Assembly: GCA_963766605.1 (NCBI GenBank)
Contig: CAVYAT010000005.1
Coordinates: 744,001-808,000, forward strand
Source: AC-49 sp963766605
Lineage (GTDB): Bacteria > Actinomycetota > Thermoleophilia > Solirubrobacterales > Solirubrobacteraceae
DNA: 64,000 nt
Direction: 5' to 3'
Within the stretch, counting starts at the first letter, position 1. Every line of letters starts with the position of its first letter. This document shows positions 42,849 through 50,709 of this stretch, piece by piece. A program made the position numbers and the translations under genes. Below the pieces are notes generated by a model. The model worked only from the letters and a program-made list of their open reading frames with translations. It was not told where the DNA came from and did no database searches.

Positions 42849-43493
42849 CTACGGCAGGACGTTGGCCACGCGGCCCACCACCCAGGCCACCGGGACGGCG
42901 CCCCAGAACCGGCTGTCGTCCGAAGCACCGCGATTGTCGCCGAGCAGGAACTCGTGCCCCACGGGGATGACGACCGGCGCCGGACGGTCGCACACCGGTC
43001 CGTCGTCGGGGCACGGTCTGACCGTGTAGCCGCTCTCGCGCTTGCCGTTGCGATACACGTACCCGCCGCGCATGGTGACCGAGTCTCCCGGGCCGGCCAC
43101 GATGCGCTTGATGAAGTTCGTCGACCCGTCCTCGCGATCGATCGCCTGCGGGCAGGCCTCCTTGGACGTGATGTGCACGCCGCACGACGCGCCGCCGCCG
43201 GCCGCCCCGGCGGGTGGATGGAAGAGCACGATGTCTCCGAGTGCGGGGGCGGTCGACGCGTAGGCACCGAGATCGACCCGGACGTGGTCGCCGATCCGCA
43301 GCGCCGGCTCCATCGCGCCGGAGGGTATGCGGTACACGCGAGTCGCCGAGCCCGGTGCGACAGTCGCGATCGTCCTGCCGCCATCGTTGGCCGAGCCCGA
43401 CGACGTGAGCGCGACCACGACGACCGCCACCGCGACCGCGGCGCCGACGGCGGCGAGGGCACCGACAAGCAACATCCGTTGTTTACTGCTCAT
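42849..43493 (-). CDS. Signal peptidase I-like protein with Ala in place of the catalytic Ser
   Basis: Protein of 214 residues. It has an N-terminal anchor (MLLVGALAAVGAAVAVAVVVV), box B YRIPSGAMEPALRIGD, box C-like GDIVLFHPP, box D NFIKRIVAGPGD and box E HEFLLGDNRGASDDSR. The family's nucleophile is the Ser directly before Met in box B; here it is Ala, while a Ser stands two residues earlier. The general-base Lys in box D is present. Either the upstream Ser serves or the protein is inactive. The start codon ATG 43493 opens directly onto the anchor. It is convergent with the phosphatase and divergent from the peptidase. Confidence 0.86.
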   Translation of the reverse strand: MSSKQRMLLVGALAAVGAAVAVAVVVVALTSSGSANDGGRTIATVAPGSATRVYRIPSGAMEPALRIGDHVRVDLGAYASTAPALGDIVLFHPPAGAAGGGASCGVHITSKEACPQAIDREDGSTNFIKRIVAGPGDSVTMRGGYVYRNGKRESGYTVRPCPDDGPVCDRPAPVVIPVGHEFLLGDNRGASDDSRFWGAVPVAWVVGRVANVLP

Positions 43494-43563
43494 ACGTGAA
43501 TACCTCGAAGGACGGGCGGCGGCATTGACGGTATCCGACGTGCCCGGTACACCGAGTTCCGCC

Positions 43564-44697
43564 GTGACCTCTGATCTGACCGCTCTGCTCTCGTCTCTTG
43601 TCGCGATCGACTCGGTGAACCCGTCGCTCGCCCGCGGGGGCGCCGGCGAGGCGCGGATCGCCGATTTCATCGAGGGCTGGGCGCGCGAGGCGGGGCTGGA
43701 GGCGCACCGGCTCGAACAGACTCCCGATCGACCAAGCGTCCTGGTGCGCGCATCGGGAACCGGCGGCGGCCGCACGCTCCTGCTCTGCGGACACATCGAC
43801 ACGGTCAACGTCGATGGCATGGAGCACCCGCACAGCCCGCGAATCGACGGCGACCGGCTGTACGGCCGCGGCGCCTACGACATGAAGGCGGGCGTCGCCG
43901 CCGCACTGATGGCGGCGCGCGCCGCCGCGCGCCTCGGGCTCGCCGGCGACGTCGTCGTGGCCGCCGTCGCCGATGAGGAGCACGCGAGCCTCGGCGTGCA
44001 GGAGGCGCTGCGCCACGTCGCCGCCGATGCCGCGGTCGTGACCGAGCCGACCGAGCTGCAACTGACCGTCGCCCACAAGGGCTTCGTGTGGAGCGAGATC
44101 GAGGTGACCGGACGCTCGGCGCACGGCTCGCGACCCCATCTGGGCGTCGACGCGATCGTCAAGATGGGTGCAGTCCTCACGCAGCTCGGACGGCTGGACC
44201 GCTCGCTTGCCGGCCGCAGCCACCCGCTGCTCGGTCACGCCTCGGTGCACGCCTCGCTGATCGAAGGTGGCGTCGAGCTGTCGAGCTACCCCGCCACCTG
44301 CACGCTCGCGCTGGAACGCCGCACCCTGCCCGGCGAGACCGGCGAGCAGATCGAACGCGAGCTCGAGACCCTGCTGCAGCGCTGCCGAGCGGCGGACCCT
44401 GCGTTGCTGGCGTCGCAGCGGACCTTGCTGATCCGCGAACCGTTCGAGATCGGTGAGGAGGAGGAGTTCGTGACCCTGGTCGCGGCCGCCGCCGCCGAGG
44501 TCCTGCCGGCGCCCGCGCAGATCGGCGGCGCCAGCTACTGGGCCGACGCCGCGTTCATCGCCGCCGCGGGCATCCCGACCGTTCTCTTCGGCCCCGGCGG
44601 CGAGGGCGCGCACGCGATCGACGAGTGGGTCAGCCTCTCGGACACCGAAGCGGTCGTCCGCACGCTCGTCGGTATCGCCGTTCGGTTCTGTGCATGA
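43564..44697 (+). CDS. M20-family metallopeptidase (ArgE/DapE/CPG2-like)
   Basis: Protein of about 377 residues. Metal ligands: LCGHIDTVNVDG (His, with catalytic Asp), GRGAYDMKAGV (bridging Asp), ADEEHASLG (general base Glu and ligand Glu), and later YWADAAFIAAAGIPTVLFGPG. A dimerisation domain (GRSAHGSRPHLGVDAI) lies in the middle. Members deacylate amino acids or hydrolyse peptides and related amides with two zinc ions. The GTG at 43564 is preferred because it begins the domain; upstream in-frame TTG and GTG codons are alternatives. Substrate unknown. Confidence 0.9.
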   Translation: MTSDLTALLSSLVAIDSVNPSLARGGAGEARIADFIEGWAREAGLEAHRLEQTPDRPSVLVRASGTGGGRTLLLCGHIDTVNVDGMEHPHSPRIDGDRLYGRGAYDMKAGVAAALMAARAAARLGLAGDVVVAAVADEEHASLGVQEALRHVAADAAVVTEPTELQLTVAHKGFVWSEIEVTGRSAHGSRPHLGVDAIVKMGAVLTQLGRLDRSLAGRSHPLLGHASVHASLIEGGVELSSYPATCTLALERRTLPGETGEQIERELETLLQRCRAADPALLASQRTLLIREPFEIGEEEEFVTLVAAAAAEVLPAPAQIGGASYWADAAFIAAAGIPTVLFGPGGEGAHAIDEWVSLSDTEAVVRTLVGIAVRFCA

Positions 44698-44706
44698 GCG
44701 ATCGCG

Positions 44707-45651
44707 TCATTCCCGCGCCCGCTGGGTCGCCACCACGCAGGCCAGCACGACGCCGGCGGTGACGAGGTCTGCCGCGCCGACGACCTCACCGAGGACGAGC
44801 GCCGACCAGCCGAGCGTGAGGACCGGCTGGGCCAGCTGGATCTGCCCGATGCGCGCGATGCCGCCGCGCGCCAGGCCGCCGTACCACGCGAAGAAGCCGA
44901 GGAACATCGACACCAGCGAGACATAGGCGAAGCCGAGCCACGCATCGGCCCCGACACCGGCGATCGGATGCGTCGCGGCGCTGGCCACCGTCACCGCGAG
45001 GCACAGCGGGAGCGTCGCGACGAGCGCCCAGCAGATCGTGCGTGCGCCGCCCAGCTCGCGCGACAGCACGCCACCCTCGGCGTAGCCGAAGCCGCACACG
45101 ACCACGGCGACGAGCAGATAGACGTCGCGGACCCCGAGACCGCCGGCCCCACGGGCGGTCGCGAACACCACGACCGCGGCCAGCCCGGCCAGGGCCGCCA
45201 GCCAGAACTGAAGCGACGGACGCTCGCCCGCACGCAGGACGGCCGCTACGGCGGTCATCGCCGGGAGCACACCGATGATCACGGCGCCGTGCGCCGCGGG
45301 AACGCGCTGGAGAGCGATCGAGGTCAGCAGTGGGAAGCCGACGACGACCCCGCCCGCGACGATCGCCAGCGACCGCCACTGGCGCGCCGATGGTCGCGGC
45401 GCGCGCGTCACGTACAGCAGGCCGAGCGACAGCATGCCGGCGACCGCGGCGCGGCCGAAGGCAACGAACCACGGGTCCAGGTCGGCGACCGCCAGCCGCG
45501 TCGCCGGCAGGGAGAACGAAAAGCACAGGACGCCGATCGCGCCGAGGAGAAGACCGGGCGGAAGGACGATCCGGCGGCGGGCCGTGGCGGCTCGCGTTAC
45601 CGCGACGGGGTGTGTAGCGTTATCCTCTCGGTAGATGAGCGAGAATAACAC
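44707..45651 (-). CDS. EamA/DMT-family transporter
   Basis: Protein of about 314 residues with ten hydrophobic helices in two repeats, as in EamA metabolite exporters (LLLGAIGVLCFSFSLPATRLA, AVVVFATARGAG, AYVSLVSMFLGFFAWYGGLA, TLGWSALVLGEVV). The start is unclear: GTG 45651 overlaps the divergent regulator start by 17 bases, and no ATG, GTG or TTG lies nearer the first helix. Divergent MocR regulators commonly control an adjacent EamA gene, so regulation by the neighbour is likely. Confidence 0.82.
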   Translation of the reverse strand: MLFSLIYREDNATHPVAVTRAATARRRIVLPPGLLLGAIGVLCFSFSLPATRLAVADLDPWFVAFGRAAVAGMLSLGLLYVTRAPRPSARQWRSLAIVAGGVVVGFPLLTSIALQRVPAAHGAVIIGVLPAMTAVAAVLRAGERPSLQFWLAALAGLAAVVVFATARGAGGLGVRDVYLLVAVVVCGFGYAEGGVLSRELGGARTICWALVATLPLCLAVTVASAATHPIAGVGADAWLGFAYVSLVSMFLGFFAWYGGLARGGIARIGQIQLAQPVLTLGWSALVLGEVVGAADLVTAGVVLACVVATQRARE

Positions 45652-45667
45652 AGAGCAGCGTGTTATC
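45619..45667. promoter_or_regulatory. Three GTTAT half-sites at the EamA/MocR divergent start
   Basis: GTTATC (45619-45624), ATAACAC (45645-45651) and GTGTTAT (45660-45666) form a group: the last two are a perfect palindrome with 8 bases between. MocR regulators bind several such half-sites, and two lie inside the first codons of the regulator gene. A TATCCT -10 element (45621-45626) overlaps the first. Confidence 0.5.
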
Positions 45668-47041
45668 AGCGACGTTCGGGCGGCCGCGGAGCTGCGCCCA
45701 CCGGGCGGAAGGCTTCCGTCGGTGCGCGAGCTGATGGCCAAGCACCGCGCCTCGCCGACGACCGTGCAGCGCGCGATGTCGCGACTGGCCGCGGAAGGCG
45801 TCGTCGAGCCCCGCCCCGGCGTTGGGACGTTCGTCCCGCAGAGCACGGCCGCCCCCTCCCCCGCGCCCGACCTGTCCTGGCAACAGGTCGCGCTCGGCGC
45901 CGGGCGCCGCGTCGACGCGGGCGGGCTCGACGTCCTGCTCGCCCTCCCGCGCCCCGGGGCGATCCCGTTGAGCTCCGGCTACCTGGACGCGGGGCTGCAG
46001 CCGACGGCGGCGCTACAGGCCGCGATGAGCCGCGCCTCGCGACGGCCGGGAGCGTGGGATCGGGTGCCCGTCGAGGGTGTCCCCGAGCTGCGGGCCTGGT
46101 TCGCCACCCACGCCGACTGCGGGCTGCGGTCCCACGACGTGCTGGTCTGCTCCGGCGGCCAGGCCGCGCTGGGCACGACGCTACGGGCGCTCGCCCGGCC
46201 CGGAGACGTCCTGCTCGTCGAGTCCCCCACCTACATCGGCGCACTGGCCGCCGCCCGCAACGCCGGGCTGACCGTGATGCCCGTCCCGGCCGACAACGAC
46301 GGCGTCCGCCCCGATCTGCTCGCCGACGCACTGACGCGCACGGGCGCACGCCTCGTCTACCTGCAGCCCCTCTACGCCAACCCGCACGGCGCGACGCTCG
46401 CTCACGACCGCCGCGCGGCGGTGCTCGACGCCGTCGCGCAGGCCGGCGCGTTCATCATCGAGGACGACTGGGCGCGCGACATGCCGATCGCCGGCGACCG
46501 TCCCCCACCGCTGGCCGCCGACGACCCGGACGGGCACGTCATCCTGCTGCGTTCGCTGACCAAGGTCGCCGCACCGGGCCTGCGCATCGCGATGGTGGCC
46601 GCCCGTGGCGCCGCCGGCGCGCGGCTGCGCGCGGTGCGCCACGTCGATGACTTCTTCGTCTCCGGGCCGCTGCAGCAGGCGGCGCTCGAGCTCGTGTCCG
46701 CGCCGGGCTGGCGGCGCCACCTCAAGCAGCTGAGCGGCGCGCTGCGCGAGCGCCGTGACGCTCTCGCCGCCGCGGTCGCGCGCGATCTGCCCGACCTGCG
46801 ACTGGCGCCGCTGCCCGGCGGCGGACTCCATCTGTGGGGACAGCTGCCCGACCACGTCGACGACGTTCGCCTGGCCGCAGACGCAGCCGGAGCCGGTGTC
46901 GTCGTCTTCGCCGGCACCCCGTTCTTCGCTGCCGACGCCCCAGGCTCGTTCCTGCGGCTGACGTTCGGCGCCACCGAGCCGGCGAACCTCGCCGAGGGTG
47001 TCCGGCGCCTCGCCGGCGTCCTCCCGGCCGGCGCAGCGTGA
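45635..47041 (+). CDS. MocR/PdxR-like regulator with aminotransferase domain
   Basis: Protein of 468 residues. The N-terminal GntR winged helix (RLPSVRELMAKHRASPTTVQRAM and GVVEPRPGVGTFVP) is followed by a fold-type I aminotransferase domain with GGQAALGTTLRAL, YLQPLYANPHG, FIIEDDW (PLP Asp) and RSLTKVAAPGLR, whose Lys would carry PLP. These proteins sense PLP or amino-compound adducts and regulate adjacent genes. The gene is divergent from the EamA transporter, the usual arrangement. ATG 45635 is 9 bases after a TATCCT element. Confidence 0.92.
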   Translation: MSENNTEQRVISDVRAAAELRPPGGRLPSVRELMAKHRASPTTVQRAMSRLAAEGVVEPRPGVGTFVPQSTAAPSPAPDLSWQQVALGAGRRVDAGGLDVLLALPRPGAIPLSSGYLDAGLQPTAALQAAMSRASRRPGAWDRVPVEGVPELRAWFATHADCGLRSHDVLVCSGGQAALGTTLRALARPGDVLLVESPTYIGALAAARNAGLTVMPVPADNDGVRPDLLADALTRTGARLVYLQPLYANPHGATLAHDRRAAVLDAVAQAGAFIIEDDWARDMPIAGDRPPPLAADDPDGHVILLRSLTKVAAPGLRIAMVAARGAAGARLRAVRHVDDFFVSGPLQQAALELVSAPGWRRHLKQLSGALRERRDALAAAVARDLPDLRLAPLPGGGLHLWGQLPDHVDDVRLAADAAGAGVVVFAGTPFFAADAPGSFLRLTFGATEPANLAEGVRRLAGVLPAGAA

Positions 47042-47067
47042 CCCGAGCGCGTGCGGTGCCAGTGTGG

Positions 47068-47439
47068 TCAGGCGTCGGCGATGACCCGCAGGATCACCGC
47101 GCGCGACGCGTGGCGGGCGGCGTCGAGAACCACCGCGAGCTCGTCGTCGCGCAGCTCCTCGGCGGCCTCCACGTCGACCACGAGCGGTTCTGTGCCGGTA
47201 CCCGCTCCCCCAACCACGCGCCGAAGCTCGTCGGCATCGCGTCTCAGCACCTCGGGTGAGAGCACCGACAGCACGACCTGGCCGGCAGCCGGCGCCTCCA
47301 GGCGGCCGGCCGCATCGACCGGGCCGGCCACGACCGCGACCTCGCCGCTCACAACGCTCGCCGGGGGCTGCGCAGCGAGCTGCCGGTCGACCGCGCCCCC
47401 GCGCGGCACCTGGACGATGAGTTGCGGCTGATCGGCCAT
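47068..47439 (-). CDS. Hypothetical protein
   Basis: Protein of 123 residues, not recognised. It has an N-terminal QLIVQVPRGGAVDRQ segment, a valine-rich middle (SGEVAVVAGPVDAAG), an acidic stretch (EPLVVDVEAAEELRDDELA) and an ILRVIADA end. No signal peptide, membrane helix or metal motif is seen. An open frame also exists on the opposite strand, but the minus strand has a proper ATG (47439) and normal third-codon GC. It sits 15 bases upstream of nothing obvious and may be a stand-alone gene. Confidence 0.45.
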   Translation of the reverse strand: MADQPQLIVQVPRGGAVDRQLAAQPPASVVSGEVAVVAGPVDAAGRLEAPAAGQVVLSVLSPEVLRRDADELRRVVGGAGTGTEPLVVDVEAAEELRDDELAVVLDAARHASRAVILRVIADA

Positions 47440-47454
47440 CGACGCAGCCTAGCG

Positions 47455-47934
47455 TCAGGCGACCGCCGCGGGTCCCTGCTGTAGCAGGGCGATGAGCCGC
47501 GTCAGCGCGTCGGTCGCGGCGGCGAGTGCGTCGACCTGCTCATCGGGGATCTCGCTCAGGTACGTGCCGAGTATCGCGCGGGCGCGCGAGCGGTAGTCCT
47601 CGAGCGCGGCGCTTCCCGCTTCCGTGAGGTTGACCAGGACGACGCGCCCGTCGTCGGCATGTTGCTCTCGTTTCACCAGGCCGCGTCGTTCGAGGTGGTT
47701 GACCATGGTGGTCGTCGTCGGCTGAGCGAGCCCCTCGAGCTCCGCCAGCGTCGTGATCCTCTGTCGGCCGCCGCTCAGCGTGCTCAGCAGACCGACCTCG
47801 GTGCGCGATATGTCGGCGCGGAGCTGGCGGACGAGCAAGCGTGTGAGCACCGCCGCGCTCGGAAGCAGCTGCCTGGAGACCAGATCGATCTGCTGGGCCC
47901 GGTCCAACGAGGGTGTCGTCGCGTGCGAATTCAT
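47455..47934 (-). CDS. MarR-family transcriptional regulator
   Basis: Protein of 159 residues. The winged-helix core is clear: SRTEVGLLSTLSGG, LAELEGLAQPTTTTMVNHL (recognition helix), RRGLVKREQHADDGRVVLVNL (wing), and a C-terminal dimer helix. MarR dimers bind palindromes and respond to phenolics or oxidants. It is divergent from a universal stress protein at 48006, with an AT-rich palindromic spacer between them, so autoregulation and control of that gene are likely. Confidence 0.9.
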   Translation of the reverse strand: MNSHATTPSLDRAQQIDLVSRQLLPSAAVLTRLLVRQLRADISRTEVGLLSTLSGGRQRITTLAELEGLAQPTTTTMVNHLERRGLVKREQHADDGRVVLVNLTEAGSAALEDYRSRARAILGTYLSEIPDEQVDALAAATDALTRLIALLQQGPAAVA

Positions 47935-47944
47935 ATTGACGAAC

Positions 47945-47963
47945 TATATTTGCTTTCGATATA
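47945..47963. promoter_or_regulatory. AT-rich palindrome in the MarR/Usp divergent promoter
   Basis: TATAT and ATATA flank a 9-base spacer in a strikingly AT-rich island within otherwise GC-rich DNA. It fits a MarR operator overlapping -10 elements. Confidence 0.4.
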
Positions 47964-48005
47964 ACTTGTCCAGCAACGTTTCCCCCGGAATCGAAGGAAG
48001 GCGTC

Positions 48006-48479
48006 ATGTTTCACAACATCCTGGTCGCCGTTGACGGATCCCCCGACGCCGACGCGGCGCTGGCGCACGCGGTCGACCTCGCCGAGAGCGAACACAGCAG
48101 GTTGACGTTGATGACCGGCGTCGGCGAGCCGCCCCCGACCGCCTATCTGATCGCCGGCGCAGACACCGGCGAGCTGATCGAGAACGCGCACGCCCAGGCC
48201 GAAGCGATCCTGCGCGAAGCACGCGACCGCGTGCCGGACGACGTCCCGGTCGACACGGTGCTGACCGACGAGCCGATCCGGGCCGCACTGATCGACCGGA
48301 TCGAGACGGGTCGTCACGATCTCGTCGTGATGGGCTCGCGCGGGCGCGGTGCGATCCGCGCCGCGCTACTCGGCAGCGCCAGCCACTACGTCCTGCACCA
48401 CAGCCCCGTCCCCGTGCTGATCGTCCACGCCGCTCAGCTGTCAGAGGTCCGAACCGGCGAGACCGTCTCGGCGGCGTAG
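48006..48479 (+). CDS. Universal stress protein (UspA family)
   Basis: Protein of 157 residues. It has the Usp pattern: NILVAVDGSPDADAAL at strand 1, and the ATP-binding MGSRGRGAIRAALLGSASHYV (G-2x-G-9x-G-S). The last strand is HHSPVPVLIVH. ATP-binding Usp proteins act in stress survival, often as small signalling dimers. GGAAGG lies seven bases before ATG 48006. It is divergent from MarR and overlaps the convergent DUF1275 gene by 39 bases. Confidence 0.93.
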   Translation: MFHNILVAVDGSPDADAALAHAVDLAESEHSRLTLMTGVGEPPPTAYLIAGADTGELIENAHAQAEAILREARDRVPDDVPVDTVLTDEPIRAALIDRIETGRHDLVVMGSRGRGAIRAALLGSASHYVLHHSPVPVLIVHAAQLSEVRTGETVSAA

Positions 48480-49181
48480 CCGCAGCGAGCCCGCGGGTCG
48501 CCACTCGGCCACGACCCACGCGAGGAGCCCGAGCGACGCGGCCAGGAGCAGCGGTGCGACGAGGCTGTGCTTGACGAGCAGCGCGCCGGCCACGGCGCCG
48601 AGGAACATCGCCACGACCGCGGCGACGCGGCGCGCCGAGCCCTGTCCCGACCCACCGGCGGCGGGCGAATCGGCGGCCAGGCCGGTCAACGTCATCGTCA
48701 GCACCGTCGTGGTGAGATCCGCAACGCCCAGCTTGCGCACCGTCGCGTTGCGGACTCCCATCGCCAGCGCCAGCAGCGCGACGAGCGCGTCCCCCGACGC
48801 GTGGTTGGGCCGCACATCGAGCGCCGCGGCCAGCGCGCACGTGGCTGCGATCAGCGCGATCTCGATCGCCAGCGAAACGCGCAGCGGTCGCGTACCGCGA
48901 GACGCGAGCAGACCGCCCACTCCCGCGCCGGCCAGGAACGCGACCGCGGCGATCAGCGGCGAGACGACGGGCAGGCCGCTCGTCCCCGCCACGCCGAAGC
49001 CGAGCAGGACGACGTTGCCGGTCATGTTGGCGCTGAACACCCGGCCGAGGCCGAGGAAACTGACGGCGTCGATCACACCCGTGGTCACGGTCAGGATCAA
49101 CAGCGCCCGAGGCAACGGTCGTCGCAGGCTCGCGCTCGTCTGGCTCGCCGTCGCCTCACTGGCGACCACCGGATCGCTCAC
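48441..49181 (-). CDS. YoaK/DUF1275-family membrane protein
   Basis: Protein of 246 residues with six to seven membrane helices. DUF1275 markers: TVTTGVIDAVSFLGLGRVFSANMTGNVVLLG near the N-terminus, and LALAMGVRNATVRKLGVADLTTTVLTMTLTGL. The family is of unknown function; some members sit near stress genes. The GTG at 49181 opens a 25-residue cytoplasmic head. The last 13 residues overlap the Usp gene on the other strand. Confidence 0.88.
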   Translation of the reverse strand: MSDPVVASEATASQTSASLRRPLPRALLILTVTTGVIDAVSFLGLGRVFSANMTGNVVLLGFGVAGTSGLPVVSPLIAAVAFLAGAGVGGLLASRGTRPLRVSLAIEIALIAATCALAAALDVRPNHASGDALVALLALAMGVRNATVRKLGVADLTTTVLTMTLTGLAADSPAAGGSGQGSARRVAAVVAMFLGAVAGALLVKHSLVAPLLLAASLGLLAWVVAEWRPAGSLRLRRRDGLAGSDL

Positions 49182-49220
49182 GGGACCCAGCGTACGCTGC
49201 GCCGGCTGTCTGGGTACTCG

Positions 49221-49784
49221 TCAGTCGCGGACGGTCTTCATCGCGCGTGCCCAGGCTTCGAGCTGGTCGAACAGGACGACCGCCGCATCATCGTGCTGGG
49301 CGCCCGGCGCGAACACGGAGAAGTTCTCGAAGTCGGTGAACATCGAGAAGCTGAGCTGCTGGCGCACGTGCGCGACCTGGAGCTCACTCATGATGCCCCG
49401 CAGGTGCTCGATCGCCCGTGCTCCGCCCAGCGAGCCGTAGCTGACGAACCCCGCCGCCTTGTTGTTCCACTCGGCATGCAGGTAGTCGATGGCGTTCTTG
49501 AGCACCCCGGACGTCGAGTGGTTGTACTCGGGCGTGACGAAGATGAAGCCGTCATATGAGCCGATCTTGCTGGCCCACGCCCTGGTGTGCTCGCCGGCGT
49601 ACTGGCCCATCGCGGGCGGAAGCGCCTCGTCGAGGTGCGGGAGCGGGTAATCGAGGAGATCGACGAGCTCGTAGCGCGCGGCCGACCGCGCGACGGCCTT
49701 GTCGGTGACCCAATCGGCAACCGCCTTGCCGTTACGGCCGGGGCGCGTACTGCCGAGGATGATCGCGATGTTCAGGTCGGGCAT
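49221..49784 (-). CDS. NADPH-dependent FMN reductase
   Basis: Protein of 187 residues with flavodoxin-like fold. FMN-phosphate loop GSTRPGRNGKAVADW and the ring-binding TPEYNHSTSGVLKNAIDYL are diagnostic of the NADPH_dep_FMN_red family (chromate, azo or quinone reductases). YGSLGGARAIEHLRG is also typical. AAAGGA precedes ATG 49784. It is 31 bases downstream of an esterase gene and is probably the last gene of the leftward operon beginning at 56062. Confidence 0.93.
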   Translation of the reverse strand: MPDLNIAIILGSTRPGRNGKAVADWVTDKAVARSAARYELVDLLDYPLPHLDEALPPAMGQYAGEHTRAWASKIGSYDGFIFVTPEYNHSTSGVLKNAIDYLHAEWNNKAAGFVSYGSLGGARAIEHLRGIMSELQVAHVRQQLSFSMFTDFENFSVFAPGAQHDDAAVVLFDQLEAWARAMKTVRD

Positions 49785-49815
49785 TGGGGTCCTTTCGGTT
49801 GAGCCGGGTCAACGG

Positions 49816-50709
49816 TCATGACGCGAGGTGCGCCGAGAGGAGCTGTCCGGCTCGGTCCAGCGCCGCGACCCCTTCGTCGAGCATCGGGTGGTAGGCCTGG
49901 AAGACGTGTGGTACCCCGGGGGTGATGTCGAGCATGACCTCGACGTCGGCGGTGGCGGCCCGTTGCGCGAGACGCAGCGCGTCGTCGAGAAGAACCTCGT
50001 GCGTTCCGGCCTGGATGACCAGCGGCGCCACGCCCGACAGGTCGGCGAACAGGGGGCTGATGAGGCCGAGAGCTGGGTCCTGTCCGGCTGTGTAGTCGGC
50101 GATGCGGGCCTGGAGGGCTTCCCGGCTGAGCAGCGGGTCGACCTCGCGCCTGGTCTCGATGCTCGCCCCGGCGAGGGTGAGATCGACATACGGCGACATG
50201 ACAAGCGCCGCGGCGGGCAGGGGCAGCCCGTGATCGCGGGCGTTGACCAGCGTGGCGATCGCGAGGCCGCCGCCGGCGGACTCCCCCGCGAACACGACGT
50301 CCGACGGGGCGACTCCGTCGTCCAGGAGGGCTTCATAGGCCGCGAGGGCGTCGTCGACCGCTGCCGGGTACGGGTGCTCGGGGGCGAGCCGGTAGTCGAC
50401 GGACACGACCCTGGCCTGCGTCCGCCGGCCGACCTGGGAGGCCAGGTCAGCAGCCAGCGCGGCGTCCCCCATCACGTACACGCCGCCGTGGAAGTAGAGA
50501 ACGACGTGGCGAGGTTCGATGCCGTCGACGGTCACCTCGGCGGTCCGAACCCCGCCCAGGGCGCCTTCGGTCACGACGATGTCGGCGGGCAGCGGCTGCG
50601 CCGACAGCAACGCCCGCAGCGCTCTACGCTGCTCGTTGACATCACCGCCGACGGGGAACGCTCCCTGTCGCAGAATGGCGTCAAGGGTTTGTTGCTGCTC
50701 GATACTCAC
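49816..50709 (-). CDS. Alpha/beta hydrolase, hormone-sensitive lipase family esterase
   Basis: Protein of 297 residues. The HSL-family oxyanion motif YFHGGVYVMG, the SVDYRLAPEHPYPAAVDDALAAY stretch and the nucleophile elbow FAGESAGGG are complete. Catalytic His appears in TPGVPHVFQAYHP. Members hydrolyse short acyl esters. GTG 50709 overlaps the stop of the upstream MFS gene by 4 bases; the frame is open further upstream but that is a shadow. Its place in an operon with other hydrolases suggests work on an esterified xenobiotic or storage compound. Confidence 0.9.
   Translation of the reverse strand: MSIEQQQTLDAILRQGAFPVGGDVNEQRRALRALLSAQPLPADIVVTEGALGGVRTAEVTVDGIEPRHVVLYFHGGVYVMGDAALAADLASQVGRRTQARVVSVDYRLAPEHPYPAAVDDALAAYEALLDDGVAPSDVVFAGESAGGGLAIATLVNARDHGLPLPAAALVMSPYVDLTLAGASIETRREVDPLLSREALQARIADYTAGQDPALGLISPLFADLSGVAPLVIQAGTHEVLLDDALRLAQRAATADVEVMLDITPGVPHVFQAYHPMLDEGVAALDRAGQLLSAHLAS

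Noticed and set aside
27280..45630. Recurring GGATAAC string near several starts as a sigma-factor element
   Set aside because: It appears near 27290, 32532 and 45620 but at different distances and orientations relative to the starts, so chance cannot be excluded.
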